Shown: positions 1-8,511 of the stretch, piece after piece
How positions within the stretch are numbered: position 1 is the stretch's first letter
Layout: the number at the start of each line of letters is the position of its first letter
Assembly: GCA_031551355.1 (NCBI GenBank)
Contig: JAVBNT010000051.1
Span: 1 to 36,057 of the forward strand
Origin: JAVBNT01 sp031551355
GTDB taxonomy: Bacteria; Vulcanimicrobiota; CADAWZ01
Direction: 5' to 3'
DNA length: 36,057 nt
The notes under the pieces: generated by a model
What the model was told of the DNA's origin: nothing
Databases searched by the model: none
Seen by the model: the letters and a program-made list of their open reading frames with translations, nothing else
Translations under genes and position numbers: made by a program

Positions 1-145
1 AAAGGCAAATAATAAGACCCTTTAGGGTCAGCCAGAGACAATGGTGCGGTTGGCAGATCTTTCATGCGCTTACAAGCGCTTGCTGGTAAAAAGCCCTTAT
101 AGGGCTAGTGCAAACCACCGGCTTAGCCGGTGGTCCTGATTATCT
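1..145. repeat. Hairpin-rich spacer downstream of korC
   Basis: Four short perfect inverted repeats are packed into about 120 bases: GACCC/GGGTC at 16-29 (loop TTTA), GCGCTT/AAGCGC at 66-79 (loop AC), AGCCCT/AGGGCT at 92-106 (loop TAT) and ACCACCGGC/GCCGGTGGT at 114-134 (loop TTA). The stems differ in sequence but share size and short AT loops. The last has the same GGCTTAGCC core type as the hairpin at 15955-15969, and the AT-rich sequence beside each is similar (ATAAAGATAA against ATAAAAGATAA, read in matching orientation), so this may be a diverged relative of the 15901-16117 element. No gene is visible here. Confidence 0.6.
87..106 (-). terminator. Possible intrinsic terminator of the kor operon
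   Basis: Read on the minus strand, the AGCCCT/AGGGCT stem with a three-base loop is followed directly by five T residues (A-run at 88-92 on the plus strand). It lies about 40 bases past the korC stop codon. The stem is only six pairs, and the stronger nine-pair hairpin at 114-134 lacks a T-run, so termination strength is uncertain. Confidence 0.45.
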
Positions 146-688
146 TTATATTACAATTTTTTCCGAGGCCGCAAACCCTGCTTCTGCGGCGCTCATATTC
201 AGATTTTCAGTTCCGGTAGGTGCTCGGCGGCTTAAGGACGAGACGATTGAATTTATGGAAATCATGTCCGTAAGCCTGGGGACCACACCAAGCGCCACTG
301 TGGAAACGGTGAAGGCTTTGCCTGTAGTTTCCATGGCTATTGCCGTAAGAGGCATATCTATAATGCGTTTATCTTCCTCATGTTCGGGAACATCCGTTGA
401 ATTAAGCAAAATGATCCCATCCGCTCTGACTTTCTTTTTATGTGCGTTGAGCGCATCTTTTGAAAGGGCAATCAATACATCGGCCTGTTTGATTCTCGGA
501 TAATCTATTTCATCATCGCTGATAACCAACTCCGAACTGCTTGACCCTCCTCTGGCAAGGGGTGCGTAGGATTCTATTTGTACTGCGTATTTTTTCTCTC
601 CTATGGCGGCGGCATCTCCGAGAATCAATCCTGCAAGCAGAAGTCCCTGACCGCCGATACCGGCCATAATAATTTCAAAACGTTTCAT
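146..688 (-). CDS. korC: 2-oxoacid:ferredoxin oxidoreductase, gamma subunit
   Basis: This is the gamma subunit (180 residues) of a CoA-dependent 2-oxoacid:ferredoxin oxidoreductase, the cytoplasmic complex that interconverts a 2-oxoacid plus CoA with acyl-CoA, CO2 and reduced ferredoxin. The N-terminus carries the family glycine motif GIGGQG at residues 10-15, followed by the ESYAPLARGGSSSSE segment typical of KorC/PorC/VorC gamma chains. The length matches stand-alone gamma subunits. It is the last gene of a minus-strand D-A-B-C set, 28 bases after korB. Substrate is inferred from the KorB type (2-oxoglutarate) rather than from this chain. Family assignment is secure; 2-oxoglutarate over other 2-oxoacids is likely but not proven. 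Confidence 0.93.
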   Translation of the reverse strand: MKRFEIIMAGIGGQGLLLAGLILGDAAAIGEKKYAVQIESYAPLARGGSSSSELVISDDEIDYPRIKQADVLIALSKDALNAHKKKVRADGIILLNSTDVPEHEEDKRIIDMPLTAIAMETTGKAFTVSTVALGVVPRLTDMISINSIVSSLSRRAPTGTENLNMSAAEAGFAASEKIVI

Positions 689-716
689 TTTACCTTTTGT
701 CTCCTTGAAAAGTGCC

Positions 717-1553
717 CTAGACTTTCCGATATTTTTTATGCCGTCTTGCTTTTACAATTACGTTGTTATGTTCTTCTATAAATCCTTTTACATCTCTGTC
801 TACAAGAACGCCGCGTCTGATTTTTTCCGGATTTGCTTCCGCGTCGGCCGCCGAAGAGACGGTGTTATCCTTAAACCAGTTGAGCATATCCACTGCACCT
901 TTGATGTTGTTCATCCTGCCGAAATAAGTATGGCAGTTGCTCATTACTTCCACTACGGAGAATCCTTTTTTATCGATGCCTTTTTCGATCATGCGCTCCA
1001 TTTCTGCAACATGGTATACCGAACTTCTGGCTACGTATGCCGCTCCGGACACTTCCGCCATTTTTGAAATATCGAAAGGCTGATCGATGTTTCCGTATGT
1101 AGATGTTGTCGAATAACATGATGACGGTGTTACCGGAGAATACTGCCCGCCGGTCATACCATAGATTCTGTTGTTGACGACTATCGCCGTCAGTTCTATA
1201 TTTCTTCTGGCCGTGTGGATAAAGTGGTTGCCGCCGATGGCCATTGAATCTCCGTCCCCCATGATTACTATTACTTCCATCTCCGGCCTTGCCAGTTTTA
1301 TACCGGTGGCATAGGGCAGAGCTCTTCCATGGGTGGTGTGTATCGTGTGGACGTCAAGATATACCGGCATTCTGCTGGAACATCCGATGCCGGATACCAT
1401 CGTGATATAATCTTTATCAAGGCCAAGTTTGTTTATAGCCCTGATGATTGCACTTAATACTGCTCCGTTTCCGCAGCCGGGGCACCAAACTGTCGGAAAA
1501 TTTTTGTTTCCTCTTAAACTGTCTATTGTTAACGGTGCTGTTCTTTCTCTCAT
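717..1553 (-). CDS. korB: 2-oxoacid:ferredoxin oxidoreductase, beta subunit (thiamine diphosphate binding)
   Basis: The 278-residue beta subunit binds thiamine diphosphate and a 4Fe-4S cluster. Cysteines at 24, 27, 58 and 207 are in the positions expected for the cluster (CPGCG at 24-28, SNC at 205-207). The cofactor motif runs from GDGDS (99-103) to NNRIYGMTGGQ (127-137). The YGMTGGQYSP signature is typical of 2-oxoglutarate-type KorB rather than of fused pyruvate enzymes. The start codon lies one base beyond the korA stop codon, so translation is probably coupled. In anaerobes the enzyme feeds succinyl-CoA in either direction between an oxidative and a reductive TCA arm, which fits the nearby methylmalonyl-CoA epimerase. 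Confidence 0.95.
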   Translation of the reverse strand: MRERTAPLTIDSLRGNKNFPTVWCPGCGNGAVLSAIIRAINKLGLDKDYITMVSGIGCSSRMPVYLDVHTIHTTHGRALPYATGIKLARPEMEVIVIMGDGDSMAIGGNHFIHTARRNIELTAIVVNNRIYGMTGGQYSPVTPSSCYSTTSTYGNIDQPFDISKMAEVSGAAYVARSSVYHVAEMERMIEKGIDKKGFSVVEVMSNCHTYFGRMNNIKGAVDMLNWFKDNTVSSAADAEANPEKIRRGVLVDRDVKGFIEEHNNVIVKARRHKKYRKV

Positions 1554-1554
1554 A

Positions 1555-2748
1555 TCAGTTCATTGCCTCCAATATGGCCTGTGGATCGATCATGTGTCCG
1601 TCTACCCGGTTCACTTTTTTTATCGGTATACAGTTACCTACGATTCTTTGTATTTCAAGGGACAACTGCCCCCTGTTCATTTCCGGTACAATAATCTGTT
1701 TTTTGCCTTCGGCGAGTTTTTTTATGACTTCTTCGTCCATAGGCCATAATGTCAGCAATTGAAGAAATCCGGCTTTGATGCCTTTTTCTCTTGCTTCTAT
1801 TGTTGCATGTTTTGCCGTTCTTGCCGATATGCCAAATGAAATGACAAGAGTATCGGCATCTTCAGTCATAAATGTTTTATACAGAAAAATGTCTTTTATA
1901 CGGCTTTCGATCTTGTTAAATACTCTGTCGTACCATCTGTTTATTTCCGCGGCATTATTGGTCGGAAAACCGTCTTTGTCATGCAGCAGCCCCGTTATAT
2001 GGTAACGGTAGCCGTTACCAAGCGGTGCAAGTGCCGGAACGTCTTCTTCATCATTGAACGGCGAGTAATTTGCCGGACGTTCCGTCGGCGCTTTTCTATT
2101 TTGGATTTTCACATATTCCTTGGGCGGAATGAGTATTTTTTCTCTCATATGTCCGACGACTTCATCGGAAAGTATAATTACCGGTGTTCTTAACGATTCG
2201 GCAAGGTTAAAAGCAATTATTGTCAGCTCGAAACATTCTTTGACTGACGACGGTGTCAGCACGATGATCGGGTGATCTCCATGGGTTCCCCATCTGGCCT
2301 GCATCACGTCTCCCTGCGCGGGACTTGAGGCGGCTCCCGTACTTGGGCCTAGCCTCTGGACATCAATGATGACTGTTGGAATCTCAGTCATGATTGCGTA
2401 TCCGATGTTTTCCTGCATAAGTGAAAAACCGGGACCGCTTGTTGCCGTCATTGATTTCGCGCCGCCGATTGATGCGCCGATACATGATGCGATACTGGCG
2501 ATTTCATCTTCCATTTGTATGAAGACTTTGCCGTCCTGCGGCAATCGTCTTGAAAGTATTTCGGCTATTTCGGATGACGGAGTGATGGGGTAACCGCCGT
2601 AAAAAGACAGTCCTGCGATTATAGCCCCTTCCACGCAGGCCTCATTGCCCTGAAGAAACAGGGCCGTATAATCTGATTCCCTTAATTCTCCGCGCTCGTC
2701 TTTAACGATCCATGAACTTCCATAATGAGGTAAAGTTACTTGCTTCAT
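1555..2748 (-). CDS. korA: 2-oxoacid:ferredoxin oxidoreductase, alpha subunit
   Basis: This alpha subunit (397 residues) supplies the pyrimidine-binding half of the thiamine diphosphate site and the C-terminal transketolase-like domain. Visible marks are QGNEACVEGAIIAG near residue 33, the GYPITPSSEIAE motif near residue 53 and the ATSGPGFSLMQENIG segment near residue 103. It is a stand-alone alpha without a fused gamma domain, consistent with the separate korC. The start follows the korD stop by nine bases. The C-terminal ends in a typical RVDGHMIDPQAILEAM sequence, so the gene looks intact. Confidence 0.95.
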   Translation of the reverse strand: MKQVTLPHYGSSWIVKDERGELRESDYTALFLQGNEACVEGAIIAGLSFYGGYPITPSSEIAEILSRRLPQDGKVFIQMEDEIASIASCIGASIGGAKSMTATSGPGFSLMQENIGYAIMTEIPTVIIDVQRLGPSTGAASSPAQGDVMQARWGTHGDHPIIVLTPSSVKECFELTIIAFNLAESLRTPVIILSDEVVGHMREKILIPPKEYVKIQNRKAPTERPANYSPFNDEEDVPALAPLGNGYRYHITGLLHDKDGFPTNNAAEINRWYDRVFNKIESRIKDIFLYKTFMTEDADTLVISFGISARTAKHATIEAREKGIKAGFLQLLTLWPMDEEVIKKLAEGKKQIIVPEMNRGQLSLEIQRIVGNCIPIKKVNRVDGHMIDPQAILEAMN

Positions 2749-2757
2749 TTTTGTCCT

Positions 2758-3030
2758 CTACTTTCTCCCCTGAAGAATTGTTATGGCAAATTCTGGACAG
2801 CGGTATTCACACATTGAACATTTTTTGCATTTGTCGTTGATTAGAGAAGGAGCCCCGTTTTTACCCCATTCGAGTGCTTTATGAGGACAGAATGCTATAC
2901 AGATTCCGCATCTTTTACACCATCCGGGGTATATGAACAGAGCTTCTTTTGGATTTGACAGTTTTTCTTCAAGTATTTCTTTAACGTCTTTGGGCGTTGC
3001 GTTTGAATTCATTTCATTGTCGCTGCTCAT
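2758..3030 (-). CDS. korD: 2-oxoacid:ferredoxin oxidoreductase, ferredoxin-like delta subunit
   Basis: This small protein (90 residues from the chosen start) holds two 4Fe-4S motifs, with cysteines at 38, 41, 44, 48 and at 68, 71, 74, 78. It passes electrons from the KorB cluster to free ferredoxin. An open frame extends upstream to 3084, but the ATG at 3028-3030 is preceded at good distance by AAAAGGGA and the upstream extension is not ferredoxin-like, so the shorter start is preferred. It is the first gene of the kor set, with about 150 bases between it and the exported-protein gene upstream. Confidence 0.9.
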   Translation of the reverse strand: MSSDNEMNSNATPKDVKEILEEKLSNPKEALFIYPGWCKRCGICIAFCPHKALEWGKNGAPSLINDKCKKCSMCEYRCPEFAITILQGRK

Positions 3031-3184
3031 CTGATGTCCCTTTTCTGAAAAATAATGATGATATTTAATGAGGTAGTTTGACAAAAAAATGCGTATACCT
3101 TCCGTCTGGAAAAATAGCTGTTCAAAGTTTTTTATCCGGCATGTAAAGCCGACCTTATACAGGCATAACCGGGAGGTGTTATTT

Positions 3185-4021
3185 TCACCGTTCGGAAGGT
3201 TCGGAAAGTGAAATTTCCTTTATTATTCCGTTTTTAACAAGGAATGATATTCCAAGTTTTTTATAGATAATCTGTTCGCCGACTTTTGTCCCTTTTCCCA
3301 GATGCCGCGATATTAGATTCGCATCCAAACCTACGCATAACCCGTCTCTTGTGGCCATTACCGGTGTCAGTATCACCAAGCTTTTTATTTTATTGCGCTC
3401 CGTGATAATGATAAACCCTCGTGTCTGATCATAGAAATTCATCCTTCCGCCGGAGACACCGGTTAAAACGGTTACCGACTCCGGATCCCCCCATTTTTTT
3501 TCAACTAGGGACAAGGATTTGTTTAAGTAAATTTCCCCGGCTCTGATACCCGGCAAAATGATATTATCCCCATATAATTCTCCGGACTGTGCCTGAAATA
3601 CAAATATTTTGCAGACCTTATCATTTTCAAACTCAAAGCCAATACCTTTTTCATAATAGAAAATATTGTTTTCCGCCTGATAGCATTTTGAGGTTCCGTA
3701 GACCGACAATACGGTATTTTTCGTGGTTCGAAAATTGACGCCTTCGGTTGTTGCCGCCGTCTCTTTGCTGAATGAGATCAGCTTGGGGATATTTCCGTTA
3801 AATGAAATTTCCACTCCCTGATCGGCAATAATATACAGTCCGTTCAGGGTTCCGTCGTCTTTAAGTATGTAGTCTTTTTTTAATTCTTCCATCCGTGATT
3901 TCAGGTTTATTGATTCCGAGCCCACTCCCGGCTTTATAGTCTGGGCCCAAACGTTCGAATCAAACAGCGCTGTAAACAGGAGCCAGATGGCGAGAATTTT
4001 GCAAAAAGTTTTTGCGGACAT
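3185..4021 (-). CDS. Exported protein with three internal repeats, function unknown
   Basis: I do not recognise this 278-residue protein as a named family. Residues 1-26 look like a Sec signal peptide ending in VWA-Q. The mature part contains at least three copies of a unit of about 60 residues: a short helix ending in a YG, WG or LG pair, then a strand with an aromatic-Gly-I/F pattern, then a strand ending in K-x-I/L/S-x-I-x-V/L. Copies start near residues 103, 170 and 235. The pattern resembles small helix-plus-sheet periplasmic modules of the SmpA/OmlA type, but that is inference. The start codon directly abuts the mce stop codon, so the two genes are probably co-transcribed. Confidence 0.8.
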   Translation of the reverse strand: MSAKTFCKILAIWLLFTALFDSNVWAQTIKPGVGSESINLKSRMEELKKDYILKDDGTLNGLYIIADQGVEISFNGNIPKLISFSKETAATTEGVNFRTTKNTVLSVYGTSKCYQAENNIFYYEKGIGFEFENDKVCKIFVFQAQSGELYGDNIILPGIRAGEIYLNKSLSLVEKKWGDPESVTVLTGVSGGRMNFYDQTRGFIIITERNKIKSLVILTPVMATRDGLCVGLDANLISRHLGKGTKVGEQIIYKKLGISFLVKNGIIKEISLSEPSER

Positions 4022-4420
4022 TTATTCCTGACAAAGTTCCAAAAGAATTGAGCCGGTGCTTTTGGGATGCAAAAAAGCGATCCTCGTATTATTCATGCCT
4101 GTTCTTGGAGTTTCATCAATAAATCTGAATCCCTTGTCTTTCAGCCTTTGCATGTCATGTTCAATATTATCTGTTGCCAAAGCAATATGATGAACTCCTG
4201 CTCCTCTTTTTTCGATAAACTTTGCAATCGGGCTGTCCGGTTCTGTAGGTTCAAGGAACTCTATGTGTGTGCCGCCAACCTGAAAACTCAATATTTTTGA
4301 CTTTTGCTCGGCAACCGTTTCTTCATGTGTTTCACACCCTTCCAGTATGCTTTTATATAGATCTTTTATGCCTTCGATGCTTGATGTCGCGATGCCGATA
4401 TGGTTCACTCCGTTGATCAT
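4022..4420 (-). CDS. mce: Methylmalonyl-CoA epimerase
   Basis: This 132-residue protein is a single vicinal-oxygen-chelate fold enzyme interconverting (R)- and (S)-methylmalonyl-CoA, linking succinyl-CoA to propionyl-CoA. The N-terminal NHIGIATSSIEG, the central VHHIALATDNIE and the C-terminal GSILLELCQ are the family signatures; H7, H78 and E128 are the expected metal ligands. Length matches the family. It is the first gene of the minus-strand block that leads into kor. Its mutase partner and a propionyl-CoA carboxylase are not in this window. A more general glyoxalase-family assignment is the only alternative, and less likely. Confidence 0.93.
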   Translation of the reverse strand: MINGVNHIGIATSSIEGIKDLYKSILEGCETHEETVAEQKSKILSFQVGGTHIEFLEPTEPDSPIAKFIEKRGAGVHHIALATDNIEHDMQRLKDKGFRFIDETPRTGMNNTRIAFLHPKSTGSILLELCQE

Positions 4421-4691
4421 TTTTAATTCCTCCCTGATTTTTTAATGATTGCGGTCTTTTTACCGATGAATTAAAATCCTGTTTTAAATTCCATTTATTT
4501 CATAGTCATCCTTTTTTGATTTATGAGCAGGATTCCTGAAATTGTAATAGAATAATCTTCTTAAAATTTTTGCAGATAGACATTGACGGATATTTTAAGA
4601 ATAGTTGGTTTGTGAAAAAACAAGGACTTTTTGCAGGTCCGGTTTTTTTGTTTTTAAAGCAGTTTTTGCCAGGGGAAAGGAGCTTTTTGCT

Positions 4692-5627
4692 TTGGATAAA
4701 AAGGTAGTTGTAATAGGTGCATCCAATCTGGATGTAAAAGGCAGGAGTATTACAAAATCATTTTGCAGGACTAAAAATCCTGGAAAGATAGAACTTTCGG
4801 CCGGTGGCGTGGGACGTAATATTGCGGAGAATATTTCCCGTATGGGAACCAGGTCTCAGCTTCTTTCTGCGGTAGGTTCGGAGGGGTTTTCCGGTTTGAT
4901 TCTTGATTCGGCTATTCAGGCAGGCGTTGATATTTCCAGGGTTTTGAAAGCCGAATGCAGTTCCGGAGTTTTTATGGCGATTATAAACTCCAGGGGAGAG
5001 CTTGATTCCAGTATCTCCGATATGTCGGTTTTGTCGAGAATAACCCCGGATTATATACTTGATAATATGGAAGTTTTTTCCGATGCCAGCTATCTTGTGC
5101 TTGACGCCGATATTCCCGAATCCACGCTTGCCCTCTGTCTTTCTCTGGCTAAAGAAAAAAATATCCCGGTATGTGTTGAGCCGGTATCTCCGGCCAAAGC
5201 CCAGATTTTGTCAGGATACTTGAGCGATATAACAATGACTACCCCGAACAGGGAAGAGCTTGAGGCGATGGTTAACAGGACAATATCATCCGAAGATGAT
5301 ATCAGGTTAGCCGGTAATGAACTGCTCGAAAAGGGAGTTAATTACGTTGTTGTCACGCTGGGAGCTGAAGGAGTTTATTGTGTGTCAAAGGACTATAACG
5401 GGTTTATACCTTCGATAAGAACGATGGTGGTAAATTCTGTCGGAGCCGGTGATGCGCTTGTTTCCGGTGTTGTCACCGGTATGCTAAAGGATATGTCTTT
5501 TGTTGATGCCATAAAGCTGGGTATTTCCGCGGCGACAATCACCCTTACGGAAGAAAGTGCCGTGTCGGCTTCCATAACATTTGCCAAAGCGCAGGAGTAT
5601 ATGCAGAAAATACATTTGTCATGTTAG
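4692..5627 (+). CDS. PfkB-family kinase, pseudouridine kinase (PsuK)-like
   Basis: This is a ribokinase-fold sugar/nucleoside kinase of 311 residues. The N-terminal IGASNLDVKGRS, the NPGKIELSAGGVGRNIAENI segment at 29-48 and the catalytic NSVGAGDALVSG with Asp254 are all visible; the N-terminal third closely resembles E. coli pseudouridine kinase PsuK as I remember it. The frame is open from 4605, but TTG at 4692 has GGAG nine bases upstream and starts the conserved first strand, so it is chosen. No pseudouridine-5-phosphate glycosidase (PsuG) is nearby, so the substrate remains a guess within the PfkB family. It is transcribed divergently from mce and followed by a repeat element. Confidence 0.88.
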   Translation: MDKKVVVIGASNLDVKGRSITKSFCRTKNPGKIELSAGGVGRNIAENISRMGTRSQLLSAVGSEGFSGLILDSAIQAGVDISRVLKAECSSGVFMAIINSRGELDSSISDMSVLSRITPDYILDNMEVFSDASYLVLDADIPESTLALCLSLAKEKNIPVCVEPVSPAKAQILSGYLSDITMTTPNREELEAMVNRTISSEDDIRLAGNELLEKGVNYVVVTLGAEGVYCVSKDYNGFIPSIRTMVVNSVGAGDALVSGVVTGMLKDMSFVDAIKLGISAATITLTEESAVSASITFAKAQEYMQKIHLSC

Positions 5628-5637
5628 GGGTCTTATC

Positions 5638-5790
5638 AGCAATGTCATTAAGTTAAGGTTTTAAATCGCTGTTTTTACCATCTTTGTCATTGCGAGCCTG
5701 TAAGGCGCGCAATGACAAAGATGGAGCGAATTAATCACGTAATTTTTTTCACAATTCAAGAATGGTTTCTCTTAACTTAATGACATTGCT
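5638..5790. repeat. MITE-like element with 20-bp perfect terminal inverted repeats
   Basis: The ends are perfect 20-base inverted repeats, AGCAATGTCATTAAGTTAAG at 5638-5657 and its complement at 5771-5790. Inside is a second perfect palindrome with 17-base arms (5678-5694 and 5708-5724, loop 13) of the TTTGTCATTGCG type often seen as a dispersed repeat in environmental bacterial genomes. Flanking sequences CTTATCAG (5632-5639) and CTTATATCAG (5789-5798) could be a degenerate target duplication. There is no coding sequence. The same terminal repeat recurs at 9001-9172. Confidence 0.75.
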
Positions 5791-5955
5791 TATATCAGCG
5801 GCTTCTGTATTTTTCAGCATAAATTACGCTATTATTTTTTACAGTAGTTTGCGTTCTCCGGATTATAGATATTGAACTTCTCCAAACTGTTTCAGGGCTT
5901 GTTATTTTTTGCCTGTTTGGAGGAGTTTATTGTTATAAGGGGAATATTTCTAATT

Positions 5956-6510
5956 ATGGATAAAATGGAAAATGGTGATAACTCTGCGGTTGTTTGTGAA
6001 CAGGATTCGTCCGAAAACAGGAAAGAATTTTTGCTTCAGCCGGGTGTTTTTATAATGCATCCGCTTCATGGCATCGGCTATGTTGAAAAATTTGAAAGTA
6101 AAGAGATTCTTGGTCAGGAATGTACGTTTGCGGTTATATCCTTTCAGAGTGACAAACTGAAAATTATGGTGAATGTTAATCAGAAAGATAGTTTGATTCG
6201 CAATCTTATCAAACAGGAAGATATTCCAAAAATCCTTTTATACATAAAAAACTTTGAAAGTGACTTCCCGGTTAAATCGTCCGATCGCTATAATCTCAAT
6301 ATGAAGAAGATTAAAAGTTCGGACATAAATATGCTTGCTCAGGTAATTAAAGATTTGACAATGCTTGGCCGCCATAAGAAACTGACTCCGAAAGAGCTGG
6401 CAATGCTTAAACAGTCTAAAAAAACAATGGCGACCGAGTTTGCTTTTGTAGCCGCGCTTTCTTTTGAAGACGCTGAAATGATGATCGAGGAAAGCTGCCG
6501 CATCGCCTGA
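5956..6510 (+). CDS. CarD/CdnL-family transcription regulator
   Basis: The protein (184 residues) has the CarD-type RNA-polymerase-interacting domain at about residues 25-80: FLLQPGVFIMHPLHGIGYVEKFESKEILGQE followed by strands matching the RID Tudor-like fold, then a helical C-terminal half that ends in a four-helix segment as in CdnL/CarD. Such proteins bind the RNA polymerase beta subunit and stabilise open promoter complexes, often at rRNA promoters. The frame is open from 5872, but ATG at 5956 follows AAGGGG and starts an acidic tail; the upstream stretch is not conserved-looking, so 5956 is preferred (spacing of 13 is a little long). It precedes the TPR gene by 63 bases. Confidence 0.85.
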   Translation: MDKMENGDNSAVVCEQDSSENRKEFLLQPGVFIMHPLHGIGYVEKFESKEILGQECTFAVISFQSDKLKIMVNVNQKDSLIRNLIKQEDIPKILLYIKNFESDFPVKSSDRYNLNMKKIKSSDINMLAQVIKDLTMLGRHKKLTPKELAMLKQSKKTMATEFAFVAALSFEDAEMMIEESCRIA

Positions 6511-6573
6511 ATATTTTATGTTATATAGATGTTTTGGCGATAATCTATTTGTTTAATGGGAGAACTTGGTTTT

Positions 6574-8481
6574 ATGCAGGGTAAAAAAAATTTAGTATCA
6601 AAGCCTACAGTTTCGAAACCTGTTATTTCCGGAAATTCAGGCGACAAGGGTTTTCTTGTAAAGAAAGACGCTAAGTCTAAATCCGGTTCTTCTGAAGAAG
6701 ATGAATTGACATCAAAATCTTCCAAGCGTATTTTGGGAGACAACATCGGTGAAGATCCGGAGGCTGCCCTTGAAGCACTGGAAGAAAAACTGTCGTCTGA
6801 TCCGGAGAATGAAGAGTTATATATTCTTAAGTATCAGATATTAAAAAGGCTTAATGATGGCGACGAACTTGTTGCAACGCTGGAAAAAGCCGCCGATTTT
6901 TCGAATAATCCGTATTTCCCTTTGAAACTTGCCGAATATCTTGAGGAACACTTTGCTTATCAAAAGGCAATCGGGTGGAGAAAAGATGCGGCAAATCTCG
7001 TGCCGGATGATTTTAACAACTGGAAACGCCTTGCTCTTGACTATGTTAGAACCGGAGATTTTGAACGCGCCGAATCGACATATGATTATATGCTTGAAGC
7101 CCATCCTGAAAAACCTTTGGGACATACTTTTTTTCAGGAAATGCAGGGCGTTGGAGTCAAGAAAGAGCAGCGCAGCAGGTTAATAAAGTTTGGTATCAAA
7201 ATAGCGCACAAATATCTTGCCTTAAATCAGAACAATATCTCTTTGCTTGAAGGAATGGCTTTGCTGGCAAGGGTTTCGAGAGATAGTCTTCTTGCGATTG
7301 AGTTGTATGAACGCCTTCTGGCTGTGCCTGATTCTGATTCAAGTGCCAATAACCGTCAATGGAAAGTTGAGCTTTTGAAGCTTTATGCACGTGAAGGGCA
7401 TGCTGAAAAATGGGCCTCTCTCAATGAACGGCTGATTCTTGATTATGAAATATATCTGGCCTCCAGCGGCAGTAATGATGCCAATTCCTGGCTGCAGCTT
7501 GCACTTCAGCAAATTCAGGGTGGGTTGTTTGAAGAAGCGATAACTTCCCTGAAAAAGTGCATTGAGCTGGATTCAAAAAATATTCAGGCCCTTTATGAGT
7601 TGGGAAGGATTTATATAAGACTTGACCGTTCCAATGAGGCGATTGAATATTATACTTCAATACTTCCGGACGGCATGTCCGGGCGTATGAAATACCATCG
7701 CGCCCTGGAGCTTTGTCTTGCCGATTTATATTACCGGCTGGGACGTTATGAAGATGCAATGGAGCTTTATAAACGTGAAGAAAGCAGTAACTACCGTTAT
7801 ATTGCAGTCGTTTTTGAGGCAATGGGTGACGAGTCGGCGGCTTTGGACTATTATAACAAGGCAATAGGAAACTCGTCTAAAGACGGACGAAATTATCTTG
7901 CACTCGCAGAATACCATGTCAGGCGCGGTTCATGGAAAGAGGCTGAGGAACTGGCTGCCAAAGGACTGGAATGCCCTCATATAACAAGAGAGGCCAATGA
8001 ACAGCTGTATGTGGTTTTAGCAACGGCAATGATGAAAACAGATCGCCTTAAAGATGCCCTTAAAGTTATGGAAGACGCTATAGAGTCTTCCGTTGAGCTT
8101 TATAGTATGGAACTGCGGCGCATAAAACTTCTGTTTATGAGCGGCAGTTCATCAGAGGCCAAGCATAGCGGACAGGAACTTATACGTAAAATAGAAAAAC
8201 AGCTTATGTGTGCTCCGTCGGCATCAGGAATGTGGACGATACTCGGAGATTTAGCTTCGATTTTAAGCCAGTTTGATTTGGCAAGAAGGGCTTATGGAGA
8301 AGCTATGCGGTATAATGCGCTTGATTCCGATGCTGTTCGCGGCGAAGGCGTTCTTTGTGAAAAATTCGGTGAATTTAAAAATGCCATACAGCTTTATGAA
8401 CGTTATGTAATGCTTGAGCCTCTGAGCCTGGCAACACCTGCGCTGAGGCAGAAAATTGAGCAGTTAAAGTCACGTTTGTAG
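6574..8481 (+). CDS. Tetratricopeptide-repeat protein
   Basis: This 635-residue protein begins with about 55 disordered Lys/Ser/Glu-rich residues and continues almost entirely as helical hairpins of TPR type. Clear repeats include AITSLKKCIELDSKNIQALY and the following one ending in EAIEYYTSIL, LCLADLYYRLGRYEDAMELY, VFEAMGDESAALDYYNKAI, LAEYHVRRGSWKEAEELA and GEFKNAIQLYERYVMLEP. No signal peptide or membrane segment is visible, so it is probably a cytoplasmic scaffold. ATG at 6574 has GGGAG eleven bases upstream; an in-frame ATG at 6556 lacks a site. It ends in a terminator, so it is likely co-transcribed with the CarD-like gene but separate from the DUF4132 unit. Confidence 0.88.
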   Translation: MQGKKNLVSKPTVSKPVISGNSGDKGFLVKKDAKSKSGSSEEDELTSKSSKRILGDNIGEDPEAALEALEEKLSSDPENEELYILKYQILKRLNDGDELVATLEKAADFSNNPYFPLKLAEYLEEHFAYQKAIGWRKDAANLVPDDFNNWKRLALDYVRTGDFERAESTYDYMLEAHPEKPLGHTFFQEMQGVGVKKEQRSRLIKFGIKIAHKYLALNQNNISLLEGMALLARVSRDSLLAIELYERLLAVPDSDSSANNRQWKVELLKLYAREGHAEKWASLNERLILDYEIYLASSGSNDANSWLQLALQQIQGGLFEEAITSLKKCIELDSKNIQALYELGRIYIRLDRSNEAIEYYTSILPDGMSGRMKYHRALELCLADLYYRLGRYEDAMELYKREESSNYRYIAVVFEAMGDESAALDYYNKAIGNSSKDGRNYLALAEYHVRRGSWKEAEELAAKGLECPHITREANEQLYVVLATAMMKTDRLKDALKVMEDAIESSVELYSMELRRIKLLFMSGSSSEAKHSGQELIRKIEKQLMCAPSASGMWTILGDLASILSQFDLARRAYGEAMRYNALDSDAVRGEGVLCEKFGEFKNAIQLYERYVMLEPLSLATPALRQKIEQLKSRL

Positions 8482-8511
8482 TTTTTTTATAGATTATTGA
8501 TTGTAAAATTT

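Noticed and set aside
1..145. CRISPR or attC-type array
   Set aside because: Hairpins differ in sequence and spacing; there are no direct repeats, spacers or integrase core sites.
7421..7864. Minus-strand open frame of 147 residues inside the TPR gene
   Set aside because: Composition and lack of any motif mark it as a shadow of the plus-strand TPR coding sequence.
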